DNA of 12,500 nucleotides, from positions 1-12,500 of the forward strand of contig CAJNDS010000725.1 of the NCBI GenBank assembly GCA_905221605.1, written 5' to 3'. The notes beneath the pieces are model-generated. The model ran no database searches. It saw nothing but the letters and a program-made list of their open reading frames with translations, and was not told the origin of the DNA. Of the stretch, positions 1 to 6,148 are shown one piece after another; the first letter of the stretch is position 1; every line of letters begins with the position of its first letter. Made by a program: the position numbers and the translations under genes. This DNA comes from Symbiodinium natans. Its lineage: Eukaryota; Sar; Dinophyceae; Suessiales; Symbiodiniaceae.

Positions 1-100
1 AAAGAGAACCCTCCAAGCTCCATGAGGGGCAAAGGTCCTGGACAACCTACCCTCACCAACCCCCACTCCACCCCCAAAGAAAAGTGTAAAATTGGGATGT

Positions 101-330
101 TCCGCCTTGTAATTGGGGGGTGGGGGGGGGGGGGGGGTACTATAATCCCTACCAAGGACTGTTAGTATAGGGGGGAACATCCCAAGTGCAACAGTAGGTT
201 CTTAAACAAAGAACCCTCACTTGGTAGCCCTGCAACCATATTCGAAAAAGGGCACCCTGTTCGGGTTCGCTACTTCATAAGTGGGAGCCCAAAACCAACA
301 AAAGGGCCAGTAGACCTAAAGCTGCAACAC
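101..330. mobile_element. degenerate introner-like remnants
   Basis: A G6-T-G16 tract (115-137) leads into TACTATAATCCCTACCAAG ending near 160, which resembles the right tip of an introner. A second copy starts at about 219 with ACTTGGTAGCCCTGCAACC, then has GGGCACCC, GGGTTCGCTACTT and an A-rich run, fading near 320. No clean flanking duplication was found for either. The stretch 331-665 shows degenerate TTTCGGGTTT units near 485-515 and no supported gene. Confidence 0.5.
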
Positions 331-669
331 CTGAATGCAAAACCCGCTTTGAGGGCTTGTTAGGTGGGTGCATGTTGGCATGGGGAGGGAAAAGAAAAAG
401 AGATGCTGAGCGTGCAGATCACAAGCCCCATGTTTCCAAGTGAAGTGAGTGTGAAAAGGCAGACCCGAGACACCTAAACCCCAAAGTTTCGGGTTTAAGG
501 TTTCGGGTTTTGTGCCTTCACCCCGTAGGCCTTGAGCCCTCGGAACCCCAGAGCCCACGCACCGAAACCCCTTTAACCATGCTAGGGTGTAGGCTTGTGG
601 GTTGGGGGTCGGGGTCGTGCAGGGCTTCGCGGGTCGCGGGTCGAGGCCCGAAAAGTGCACTGACGAGGT

Positions 670-846
670 TCACCCCTCAACCCTGAAACCCGACATTCCT
701 AGTACCTTGTGCTCTGAAGGGTCCTCAGCTTCTGGCAGAGGAGCCGGAGCGCGTGCCTGAGCTTCGCCGCAATGTGTTTTTGGCTTTAGGCGTTTCAATT
801 CCGAGCCCGTGACATGCTGCGGATGGTCGATAGCCGGCATGCTCAT
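670..846 (-). CDS. possible first exon or short ORF, unknown
   Basis: An open frame starts at ATG (846-844) and runs 58 codons to TGA at 672-670, starting about 120 bases downstream of the GTPase stop on the same strand. It contains a Lys/Arg-rich stretch followed by an Ala/Pro/Glu-rich stretch. Nothing in it is recognised. The position fits the start of the next gene in a minus-strand cluster, but codon usage is mixed and telomere-like bases border it, so it may be chance. Confidence 0.25.
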   Translation of the reverse strand: MSMPAIDHPQHVTGSELKRLKPKTHCGEAQARAPAPLPEAEDPSEHKVLGMSGFRVEG

Positions 847-965
847 AGACGGCACAAGCTGCAGAAGGCGGTGTAGGGTTTAGGGCTTAGGGCTAGTACT
901 TGACCGAGGGGCATCTGGCCGACTGGCGCAGATGTGCCTGCTGCTCTCTCCCCGTCGTCCTGTCG

Positions 966-1827
966 TTAGTCAAGCACCCGATGGACCATGACTCTGTCGA
1001 TGTACATGTCCAACCATGCAAAGAACCTTGGTAGCTAAGTATTCAGCTTATAATCAGGGTACACATTTTTGGGTTGCTTACTTTGTAAAGGGAACCTTGA
1101 TACCAACAAAAAAGGGGAGAAGGGCACGACGGGGCCACCAAGGAACGGGTCATCGACCCCCTCGCCAGTTTTGCAGGAAACCGCAAAGAACGGCCAACCA
1201 AGTTCATCAGCCAGCTGGAGCGCCTCCTCTTGGGTCACTTCGGGCTCAGGTACGTCTGCATGTGTGCCCACTATGCCTTGGGTAGCCCAGTAGCCACATT
1301 TCAATAAAGCTGCCCTTCTTTTGGGATGAGCTACTTGTATTAACGGGGACCTAGACCCAAAAAAAACACAAAGCAAAAGGGTACCACTGGGCTACCGCGA
1401 TGCAGATGCACCTGCAGGACTCGGGGTACTGCTCCTGCGTCTCCCGCAGGACCCTCCGTAGCTCCTCCAGAGACTCACGGCTGTTCAGGGAGAAGACCGC
1501 CAAGAAGCCCGGTGCGCCCCTGTAGTACATACTCACCACGGCTCTGAATCGCTCCTTGGTAGCCCCGTAACCCTAAGCACGCTAAGGGTTCGCTTCTTCG
1601 GGGGGGGGGGGGGGGGGGCAGGGTTGATAAAGGGAACCTGGAGAAGTAAGCCCTAAACCCTAAACCCTAAACCTAAACCCTCAAGACAAAATACATCATA
1701 TTTATATGTGGTATCATTATGACTTTCCCGACTTATTTGTCAAACAGCTGACAAGCTGAGTTTAAGTATATCAATCCAACATGTCTGAAAATCAAATGCT
1801 CAATTTACTTACACCTCGGGGGATATC

Positions 1828-1862
<35 letters not shown>

Positions 1863-2853
1863 CCCCCGAAAGAAATTTTTTCCAAAAACAACACTTTCGT
1901 TCAAGACGCTTCGTTCAAAACTGTCGCTCAAAATGTTTCGCTCAAACCTTTCGCCCAAAACTTTTTGGGACCCAAACCCTATACAACTTCTATAAACCCT
2001 AAACCCTAAACCCTAAACCCTAAACCCTAAACCCTAAACCCTAAACCCTAAACCCTAAACCCTAAACCCTAAACCCTAAACCCTAAACCCAAAAACACCA
2101 CTTGCCAAGGCTCCAGCCCAGCTGTGTCCCAGATCTGGAGCTTCAGAGTGAGCCCTTCCTCTGCCTGCCGGGTTTAGGTTTAGGGTTTAGGGTTTAGGGT
2201 TTAGGGTTTAGGGTTTAGGGTTTAGGGTTTAGGGTTTAGGGTTTAGGGTTTAGGGTTTAGGGTTTAGGGTTTAGGGTAGGGTTTAGGTTTAGGGTTTAGG
2301 GTTTAGGGTTTGGGGTTTGGGGTTTAGGGTTTAGGGTTTAGGGTTTAGGGTTTAGGGTTTAGGGTTTAGGGTTTAGGGTTTGGGGTTTGGGGTTTAGGGG
2401 GGCTTCTGGGTGCCTGCCACCGTCTGGTACTGAACTCAACGCCGATCGTAGCCCTGTAGGACTCGACGAAGTCCTAGGAAGGCTCTCCAGGACCTCCGAA
2501 AATATTCCTAAGCATGGGTTTAGGGTTTAGGGTTTAGGGCTTAGGGCTTAGGGTTTAGGGTTTAGGGTTTAGGGTTTAGGGTTTAGGGTCTAGGGTTTAG
2601 GGTTTAGGGTTTAGGGTTTAGGCTTTAGGGTAAGACTCTCTCAACTCTCAAGCCCATCAAAAAATGAGAATGTCCCCAGGGGATACCTAGAGTCTTCGCG
2701 GCCGATTGCCCTCAGCAATGACGACTTTCCGGCACCCGCTGCGCCGATGAGAAGGCACTTGGCCACCACATCGTGGTCATCTCCCGAAGTCACGGCAGTG
2801 TACTTGCCCGTGGCCCTCTTCACCAAGTACCTTCTTTGCCGCTCGCCGGCTCC
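966..2853 (-). CDS. Rab/Ras-like small GTPase, six visible exons (N-terminus incomplete)
   Basis: Exons on the minus strand are 2853-2695, 2473-2414, 2164-2114, 1554-1404, 1276-1147 and 1026-966, ending in TAA. They total 612 nt (203 residues plus stop) and every join keeps frame. Residue numbers count from the 2853 exon. G1 is GAAGAGKS (37-44). Switch I is YRATIGVEF with Thr62. G3 is WDTAG (85-89), followed by Leu90 where the family normally has the catalytic Gln. ERFRAV and YYRGAPG follow. G4 is VGTHAD, where (N/T)KxD is usual, with His146 replacing Lys. G5 is SCKTG instead of SAK. The chain ends in an amphipathic helix and VLD, with no C-terminal cysteines for prenylation. The fold is that of a nucleotide-binding switch, but Leu90 predicts poor GTP hydrolysis and G4 predicts altered guanine contact. 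No ATG lies in the first exon; it is preceded by an AG from a telomeric repeat, so upstream exons are expected. Introns are 221, 249, 559, 127 and 120 nt. The family call is firm; the exact subfamily is not known. Confidence 0.85.
1027..1142 (-). mobile_element. introner-like element forming GTPase intron 5
   Basis: This 116-bp element has near-perfect inverted ends, CTTGGTAGC at the left and GCCACCAAG at the right, with one mismatch in 9. It is flanked by the 4-bp direct repeat GAAC (1023-1026 and 1143-1146). Read on the minus strand the intron starts with the repeat copy GTTC, so the donor is GT, and ends CCAAG, so the acceptor is AG followed by G. Splicing 1146-1027 joins Pro184-Phe185 in phase. 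The interior has the motifs shared with other copies: GGGTACA, a GGGTTGCTTACTTT segment, GGGAACC and an A-rich run before GGGCAC. No ORF for a transposase fits, so it is non-autonomous. Confidence 0.85.
1277..1399 (-). mobile_element. introner-like element forming GTPase intron 4 (GC-AG)
   Basis: The element has GGTAGCCCAGT inward from one end and ACTGGGCTACC at the other, an 11-bp inverted match. It is flanked by the direct repeat ATGC (plus strand 1273-1276 and 1400-1403). On the coding strand the intron begins GCATCGC and ends CTACCCAAG. Only the GC donor at 1403 gives an open frame across the join (CICIVGTHAD). The more obvious GT seven bases inside shifts the frame into a stop. The copy is diverged at one tip, where CGCGG replaces the usual CTTGG. 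Confidence 0.8.
1600..1618. repeat. poly-G tract (19)
   Basis: An uninterrupted run of G lies inside GTPase intron 3. It reads as C on the coding strand and is unlikely to have been sized exactly by sequencing. Confidence 0.9.
1653..1681 (-). repeat. short CCCTAAA array
   Basis: About four heptamers, one shortened to CCTAAA, lie within GTPase intron 3 next to the poly-G tract. Confidence 0.9.
1829..1861. repeat. poly-C tract (33)
   Basis: A run of 33 C followed by G and five more C lies inside GTPase intron 3. It produces a false polyproline ORF on the plus strand. Lengths of such tracts are often wrong in assemblies. Confidence 0.9.
1891..1967 (+). repeat. 14-bp minisatellite, about five diverged copies
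   Basis: Successive copies resemble CTTTCGTTCAAAAC, with TCG followed by T or C and TCAAA or CCAAA in each unit. They lie between the poly-C run and a telomeric array, within GTPase intron 3. The period differs from the 7-bp telomeric unit in sequence but is twice its length. Confidence 0.7.
1995..2093 (-). repeat. CCCTAAA array, about 14 units
   Basis: A nearly perfect run ends 16 bases from the exon that carries the WDTAG motif. It lies wholly within GTPase intron 3. Confidence 0.95.
2170..2400 (+). repeat. TTTAGGG array, about 32 units, with TTTGGGG variants
   Basis: The longest near-pure array in the window. TTTGGGG variants appear near 2310 and 2380 and one shortened unit near 2275. 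It makes up almost all of GTPase intron 2. Confidence 0.95.
2170..2410 (-). mobile_element. telomeric-repeat insertion forming GTPase intron 2 (GC-AG)
   Basis: A block of TTTAGGG heptamers (2170-2400) plus a 10-base non-telomeric tail is flanked by a perfect 8-bp direct repeat TGCCTGCC (2162-2169 and 2411-2418). On the coding strand each copy reads GGCAGGCA, and splicing inside it (donor GC at 2413, acceptor CAG at 2165) joins RRWQ to AEEG in phase. Unlike the CTTGG elements it has no terminal inverted repeat and a duplication twice as long, so its origin is probably different. Almost all of this intron is telomeric sequence. Confidence 0.75.
2474..2690 (-). mobile_element. insertion forming GTPase intron 1 (GA-AG), CTAGG-type ends
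   Basis: This 217-bp segment has 5-bp inverted tips, CTAGG at 2474 and CCTAG at 2690, with AGTC direct repeats outside (2470-2473 and 2691-2694). On the coding strand the donor is GACT after Glu53 and the acceptor is CTTCCTAG before GAC TTC. The join restores the exact P-loop to switch I spacing seen in Rab proteins. A telomeric array fills 2516-2632. The ends are related to, but different from, the CTTGG family. Confidence 0.75.
2516..2632 (+). repeat. TTTAGGG array, about 16 units
   Basis: Mostly perfect, with several CTTAGGG variants and one TCTAGGG. It fills half of GTPase intron 1. Confidence 0.95.
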
Positions 2854-3015
2854 CTAAACCCTAAACCCTAAAGCCTAAACCCTAAACCCTAAACCCTAAA
2901 CCCTAAACCCTAAAGCCTAAAGCCTAAAGCCTAAAACCTAAAGCCTAAAGACTAAAGCCTAAAACTTTAAACCCAAAACCCTAAACTCTCAAAACTCAAA
3001 CCCGAAAGCCCCCTA
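2853..3015 (-). repeat. CCCTAAA array decaying into CCTAAAG variants
   Basis: Perfect units near 2853-2915 grade into CCTAAAG units and then irregular sequence by 3015. On the coding strand the edge of this array gives TTTAG immediately before the GGA that opens the first visible GTPase exon, so the telomeric unit itself appears to supply the acceptor AG. Confidence 0.85.
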
Positions 3016-3056
3016 AAGCCCCGAAAGCCCAGGCAAAGCCCAAGTTGCAAGGACTC

Positions 3057-3122
3057 CTCCTCAGTGAGATCCAACTCCCCAAGCCTCTCTTCACCGCACA
3101 GGGAGAAAAGACTCTCCAAGGG
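3057..3122 (-). CDS. candidate exon upstream of the GTPase exons
   Basis: On the minus strand an open frame reads LESLFSLCGEERLGELDL followed by TEEE. An in-frame TAG lies just upstream and degenerate telomeric sequence downstream. A GA donor after the second GAG codon would join to the GTPase exon at 2853 in phase 0, but the opposite strand is also open here and no clear flanking duplication was found. If real, it is an N-terminal extension of the GTPase. Confidence 0.35.
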
Positions 3123-3165
3123 TACTCTGTTTTTCTAGGGTGTAGGCTTCTGCTGCATGATCTGG

Positions 3166-3440
3166 GGGTGGGGGGGGGGGGGGCGTTTAGGGTTAGGGTT
3201 TAGGGTTTATAGGGTTGAGGATCAGAATAAGAACGATAAGAACGATAGAACAGGAAGCATAAACCCTAAACCCTAAACCCTAAAAGAACAGCCTTCGGGA
3301 TGAGAACGACCCACGAATAGTAGGAAAGAAGAACAGCATAACTAGGGGGCGGAGGGGGGGGGGGGTAGGGGTAGGACTGCAGGGGACAGAATTAGGACCC
3401 TAAACCCTAAACCCTAAACCCGAAACCCGAAACCCCACCC
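3166..3440. repeat. mixed telomeric fragments and G tracts, no gene seen
   Basis: It holds a G-rich run near 3166-3183, a few TTTAGGG units at 3186-3212, CCCTAAA units at 3260-3285, a G run near 3353-3365 and CCCTAAA or CCCGAAA units at 3399-3437. The intervening sequence is purine-rich (AAGAACGATAAGAACGATAG) and shows no convincing exon. Confidence 0.7.
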
Positions 3441-3519
3441 ATCGTCGCGGCCCTCCGCGCCTGGCCCTGCGTTCCAGGAGCTCGGTGCCGCGCAGCAGGG
3501 AGAGGCGACCGGTGGGCGT
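3439..3519 (-). CDS. candidate 27-codon exon, basic and leucine-rich
   Basis: The frame after a CTAG acceptor (3521-3520) reads TPTGRLSLLRGTELLERRAR and continues for seven residues to a GT donor at 3438 (TGG then GTGGGG). Most third codon positions are G or C, well above the two competing frames. It begins and ends with complete codons. No product is recognised. It may belong to the same gene as the GTPase exons or the 4238-4309 exon. Confidence 0.5.
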
Positions 3520-3533
3520 CTAGGGCTTGGGTG

Positions 3534-3765
3534 TAGGGTTTAGGGTTTAGGGTTTGGGGTTTAGGGTTTAGGGTTTAGGGGTTTACTAAACCCTAAACCC
3601 TTAAACCCCTAAACCCTAACCTAGGGTGAGGGTTTAGGGGTTTAAGGATTTAGGGTTTAGTGACCCCCTTAACCCTTTTCCCTTAAACCCCTAAACCCCT
3701 AAGCCCTAAGCCCTAAACCCTTAAACCTAAACCCTAAACCCTAAGCCCTAAGCCCTAAGCCCTAC
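3534..3765. repeat. telomeric arrays switching orientation four times
   Basis: TTTAGGG (3534-3580) meets CCCTAAA (3585-3632), which meets TTTAGGG (3635-3661), which meets CCCTAAA/CCCTAAG (3680-3765). Units are often 8 bp with an extra G or C. The junction GTTTACTAAAC near 3580-3590 is a near-palindromic head-to-head contact. Confidence 0.85.
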
Positions 3766-3818
3766 AAGTAGTTCTGGGCTCTGGGAAGAGCTGTCTGCCA
3801 AAACCTTATGTGGCATTC

Positions 3819-3848
3819 GGATTGTGAGAGAAAGGATTGTGAGAGAAA
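3819..3848. repeat. 15-bp perfect tandem duplication
   Basis: GGATTGTGAGAGAAA is present twice in direct succession (3819-3833 and 3834-3848). The length is a multiple of three. The surrounding island (3770-3930) is open in a plus frame (containing SGLWEELSAKTLCGIRIVRE) and in a minus frame, so its coding status is unresolved. Confidence 0.8.
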
Positions 3849-3934
3849 GTCCCTTCCCTGGAATGAGCTGTTGCTGTGAACAGCTGGGTTCCCAGCGGAA
3901 TGCGTTTGGGGGTCAGGGGATTGGGGTTTCGTTG

Positions 3935-4036
3935 TTGGGGTTTAGGGTTTAGGGTTTCGGGTGTAGGGTTTAGGGTTTAGGGTTTAGGGCTTAGGGTTTA
4001 GGGTTTCGTTGTTGGGGTGTAGGGTTTACAGTTTAG
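3935..4036 (+). repeat. interrupted TTTAGGG array
   Basis: Contains two copies of the interrupting phrase GGTTTCGTTGTTGGGGT (near 3926 and 4003), so a 70-80 bp block including telomeric units appears to have been duplicated. Confidence 0.8.
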
Positions 4037-4170
4037 GCGTCGCAACACAGCAGCGGTCGGAATCGGCACTGGGGCCCTGTCCCAACCCAAGGCCCAGAAA
4101 AACTCTAAACCCAAAGAAGACCGGGCCAAAGCATGCAACAACCGGAGCCCCAAAACCCTCAAAACGGGCC
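4036..4170. other. non-telomeric island, no gene assigned
   Basis: The minus strand has a possible acceptor (GGGACAG) and then GPSADSDRCCVATP in an open frame, ending at TAA. This could follow the 4238-4309 exon in phase 0. No flanking duplication or recognisable motif supports it, so it is left unassigned. Confidence 0.4.
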
Positions 4171-4237
4171 AAACCCTAAACCCTAAACCCTAAACCCTAA
4201 ACCCCAAACCCCAAACCCTAAACCCTAAACCCTAAAC
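4171..4237 (-). repeat. CCCTAAA array abutting an exon
   Basis: About nine units including two CCCCAAA variants. On the coding strand the first unit reads GTTTAGGG directly after the exon's final GCG, so it can serve as the 5' splice site. Confidence 0.9.
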
Positions 4238-4309
4238 CGCCTCCCCCTGCAAGGACTGGAGCAGCGTGGCCACCGACCACTTGGCGGGCAGGGAGTCCTC
4301 GAGCGCCAC
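4238..4309 (-). CDS. 24-codon exon, unknown protein
   Basis: On the minus strand CTTCTTTCAG (acceptor 4311-4310) precedes a frame reading VALEDSLPAKWSVATLLQSL then QGEA, ending at a GT donor at 4237 that belongs to the telomeric array. All 24 codons end in G or C, far above the opposite strand, which makes this one of the most convincing exons in the window. It is complete at both edges in phase 0. The sequence is a probable amphipathic helix with no motif I recognise. It could be a more N-terminal part of the GTPase protein or of another gene. Confidence 0.65.
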
Positions 4310-4336
4310 CTGAAAGAAGCTGAAAGGCCTCCTTGG

Positions 4337-4452
4337 GGGTTTAGGGTTTAGGGTTTAGGGCTGAGGGCTTAGGGCTTAGGGTTTAGGGTTTAGGGTTTAG
4401 GGTTTAGGGTTTAGGGTTTAGGGTTTAGGGTTTAGGGTTCAGGGCTTAGGTT
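4337..4452 (+). repeat. TTTAGGG array, about 16 units
   Basis: Contains a few CTTAGGG and CTGAGGG variants at its left end. It lies within the intron upstream of the 4238-4309 exon. Confidence 0.95.
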
Positions 4453-5222
4453 GGGGCTGTTCAGCTGAAATCGCCCCTTTTTCCCGCGGTTGAGCCCTTT
4501 AGGGCTTGATCTGGGTTCCAGGGCGATACCCTGCCCGACCATGGGGACCAAATCAAGGCCCGAACACTGGGCCATATACCCTAGCCATACTACTACAATT
4601 CTGAGTCATGTGTATGAACCAGAATATGAACCATAAACTCTTTTCGGGTTCATTTGGTCTCCCAGGTACACGCTGTCTCCGCCCTTGTGCAACCAGGCCT
4701 CTATAGACCGTCGGGCATTTGCCAAGCTCGAACCAAGACACTGGTGGCCCCGGACAGAGCTAGACAATCACTGACAGCAAGTACAGGCACTAAGTACGAA
4801 AATCGACTGCAGTTCTCTATAAAAGAACAATACTGGCGACCTTCTCAACATTTGAGACCGGTTCAATCTCTACAGGTACAAGCCTACTGGGAGGGTTCAC
4901 ACGTAGAGCAAGAAAGCTCGGGTGTAGGGTTACGGGGCACCAATCTATGCCCCCCAGGCATATCTGTGCTTTAGCTCCCACTTCTGAGGGGCAAAAAAAG
5001 CAAAGACATTGGCGCGCCTTCTCAGTCTGCCCTCACCGCTGAGATACGGGGGTTTACGAACATGGGGGTTACCCTTTTTGGGGGTTCCTAGAATAAGGGT
5101 TAATAGTTTTTTGGGTTTGTTAAGCGGACCCTATTTTGGGAAATACCCATACTTAAACGGACTTGAGACGTCAGAGTCATGATCTGAGCATGACCTGAGC
5201 GAGGCTGTACAACTGTCTGACC
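4453..5222. other. long unique stretch without telomeric arrays, no gene supported
   Basis: A 107-codon plus frame spans 4654-4974 and a shorter minus frame overlaps it. Neither has a recognisable motif, and the plus frame has no convincing ATG context or splice partner. Near 5040-5160 there are GGGTTACCCTTTTTGGGGGTTCC and GGAAATACCC phrases that resemble introner interiors, but no paired ends were found. Confidence 0.5.
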
Positions 5223-5663
5223 GTGTGTCCACACCGACGAGAAGCCCTCATTGATACCGTGCAGCACTCGCATTCACTCACCGCGATGCGCTCACGGTTC
5301 CCTGCGCAAGGATGTGTACCCGTCTGGTTTCGCCTCAGAATCAATCAATCGCATGCGTGCGCAAGGAGTAGTGTTTGGCACCACCCTGCACCTATGAAGC
5401 TTGCGCAGGTGGCAGGCACATGTACGGATCACCCGACGCGGCCAAGACGCCGGGAACTTGATGTGTCGTTCTTCGCAGAAGTAGTAGACAATGCAATTGG
5501 TTCTGAGGTGACAGCTCGCGCTCGAGAGCTTCGGCTTTCAAGCTCTGGGATCGCATGCAATCTCAACGGCGTGTCACAGCGTCGAAGCAAGCAACTGAAA
5601 AGTTGCGAAGGGAATTGGGGAAGGCTCTTGGCGATGTGCCACAACATGCTTCCTAAACCCTAA
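5223..5663 (+). CDS. longest uninterrupted ORF, unknown, coding status doubtful
   Basis: A plus frame opens at 5223 (GTG) with the first in-frame ATGs further in, and runs 146 codons until it enters a telomeric array at 5653. A second plus frame within it (about 5505-5655) encodes a charged helix with MQSQRRVTASKQ, then KLRRELGKALGD, ending at a TAA created by the array edge. That second frame looks more protein-like. Possible readings are an exon of a plus-strand gene or a decayed gene fragment truncated by the telomeric insertion. I recognise no family. Confidence 0.3.
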   Translation: MCPHRREALIDTVQHSHSLTAMRSRFPAQGCVPVWFRLRINQSHACARSSVWHHPAPMKLAQVAGTCTDHPTRPRRRELDVSFFAEVVDNAIGSEVTARARELRLSSSGIACNLNGVSQRRSKQLKSCEGNWGRLLAMCHNMLPKP

Positions 5664-5697
5664 ACCCTAAACCCCAAACCCTAAACCCTAAACCCTT
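5653..5697 (-). repeat. short CCCTAAA array
   Basis: About six units. Its left edge creates the stop codon that closes two plus-strand frames. Confidence 0.9.
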
Positions 5698-5801
5698 CCG
5701 GCAAACCAATGTCACTGGGATCTCAGCCAGAGTTGACTCGGTTCTGGCCGGGCATCAGAGTCAAGCTGAGAAATGTGAGGCATTCCAGGGCAAACCTCAG
5801 A
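5698..5801. other. island between inverted telomeric arrays
   Basis: The 104-bp island carries an 8-bp direct repeat GGCAAACC near each edge (about 5700-5707 and 5789-5796). A plus frame is open from TTCCGG through to CAGAGG, where GTTTAGGG of the next array could act as donor. A minus frame after CTGAG is also open. It is probably an exon, but strand and frame cannot be settled. Confidence 0.4.
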
Positions 5802-5998
5802 GGGTTTAGGGTTTAGGGTTTAGGGTTTGGGGTTTGGGGTTTAGGGTTTAGGGTTTAAGGACGTAATATAGGGGCCTGAGTCATAAGAACAGAGTTTTGG
5901 GGCGTTCTTCTAGTATGATTACAAAAGGGACCCTAAGGGAATATTCTTAGTAATTATTCTAAACCCTCAACCCTAAACCCCAAACCCTAAACCCTATA
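5802..5998. repeat. two oppositely oriented telomeric arrays with AT-rich spacer
   Basis: TTTAGGG with TTTGGGG variants occupies 5802-5857, an AT-rich non-coding spacer 5858-5958, and CCCTAAA units 5960-5998. No exon is seen in the spacer. Confidence 0.85.
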
Positions 5999-6019
5999 GG
6001 CCTATAGCACACTCAGCTT

Positions 6020-6134
6020 GCACTCAGCATGCGGTGCTTCTGGACGGCCCCTGTATGAAAGAACTCTCCATTGTGCCAGGCTGCCCGACCATGCGCAAGA
6101 CGCGCGCCCAGCCGTAAGCTGTGTCTTTCAGCAC
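6020..6134 (-). CDS. candidate exon, unknown, end uncertain
   Basis: After the acceptor CCTGAG (6136-6135) the minus frame reads VLKDTAYGWARVLRMVGQ then PGTMESSFIQGP, closing at a TGA near 6022. The plus strand of the same island is also open, with an AG before CATGCGG and GTAAGC after CAGCC, so strand is not certain. A GTGC copy lies upstream at 6284-6281, matching the first four exon bases, so the intervening telomeric segment may be an insertion. Joining there conflicts with the stop of the upstream frame. Confidence 0.45.
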
Positions 6135-6148
6135 CTCAGGCCGGACGT

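Larger units (their letters stand above)
1555..2109 (-). mobile_element. large composite introner-like insertion forming GTPase intron 3 (GA-AG)
   Basis: A 555-bp insertion is flanked by GCTC direct repeats (1551-1554 and 2110-2113). Its plus-strand left end is CTTGGTAGCCCCGTAACC and its right end GCCAAG, so both tips give CTTGG in inverted orientation. The coding-strand donor is GAG directly after the codon for Leu90 and the acceptor is CTACCAAG. The interior holds a G19 run (1600-1618), two telomeric arrays, a C33 run (1829-1861), an AT-rich stretch near 1685-1800 and a 14-bp tandem repeat near 1891-1967. The mixture suggests an introner later enlarged by other repeats. Confidence 0.7.

Noticed and set aside
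1394-1395. Canonical GT donor for GTPase intron 4
   Set aside because: Using it shifts frame and creates a stop after the acceptor, whereas the GC donor nine bases upstream restores the G4 motif.
1781-2002. Plus-strand ORF with a polyproline run
   Set aside because: It is produced by the C33 tract, a minisatellite and telomeric units inside a GTPase intron and has no coding character.
2170-2632. CRISPR-like array or plasmid origin iterons
   Set aside because: The units are uninterrupted 7-bp telomeric heptamers without spacers, in a eukaryotic intron context.
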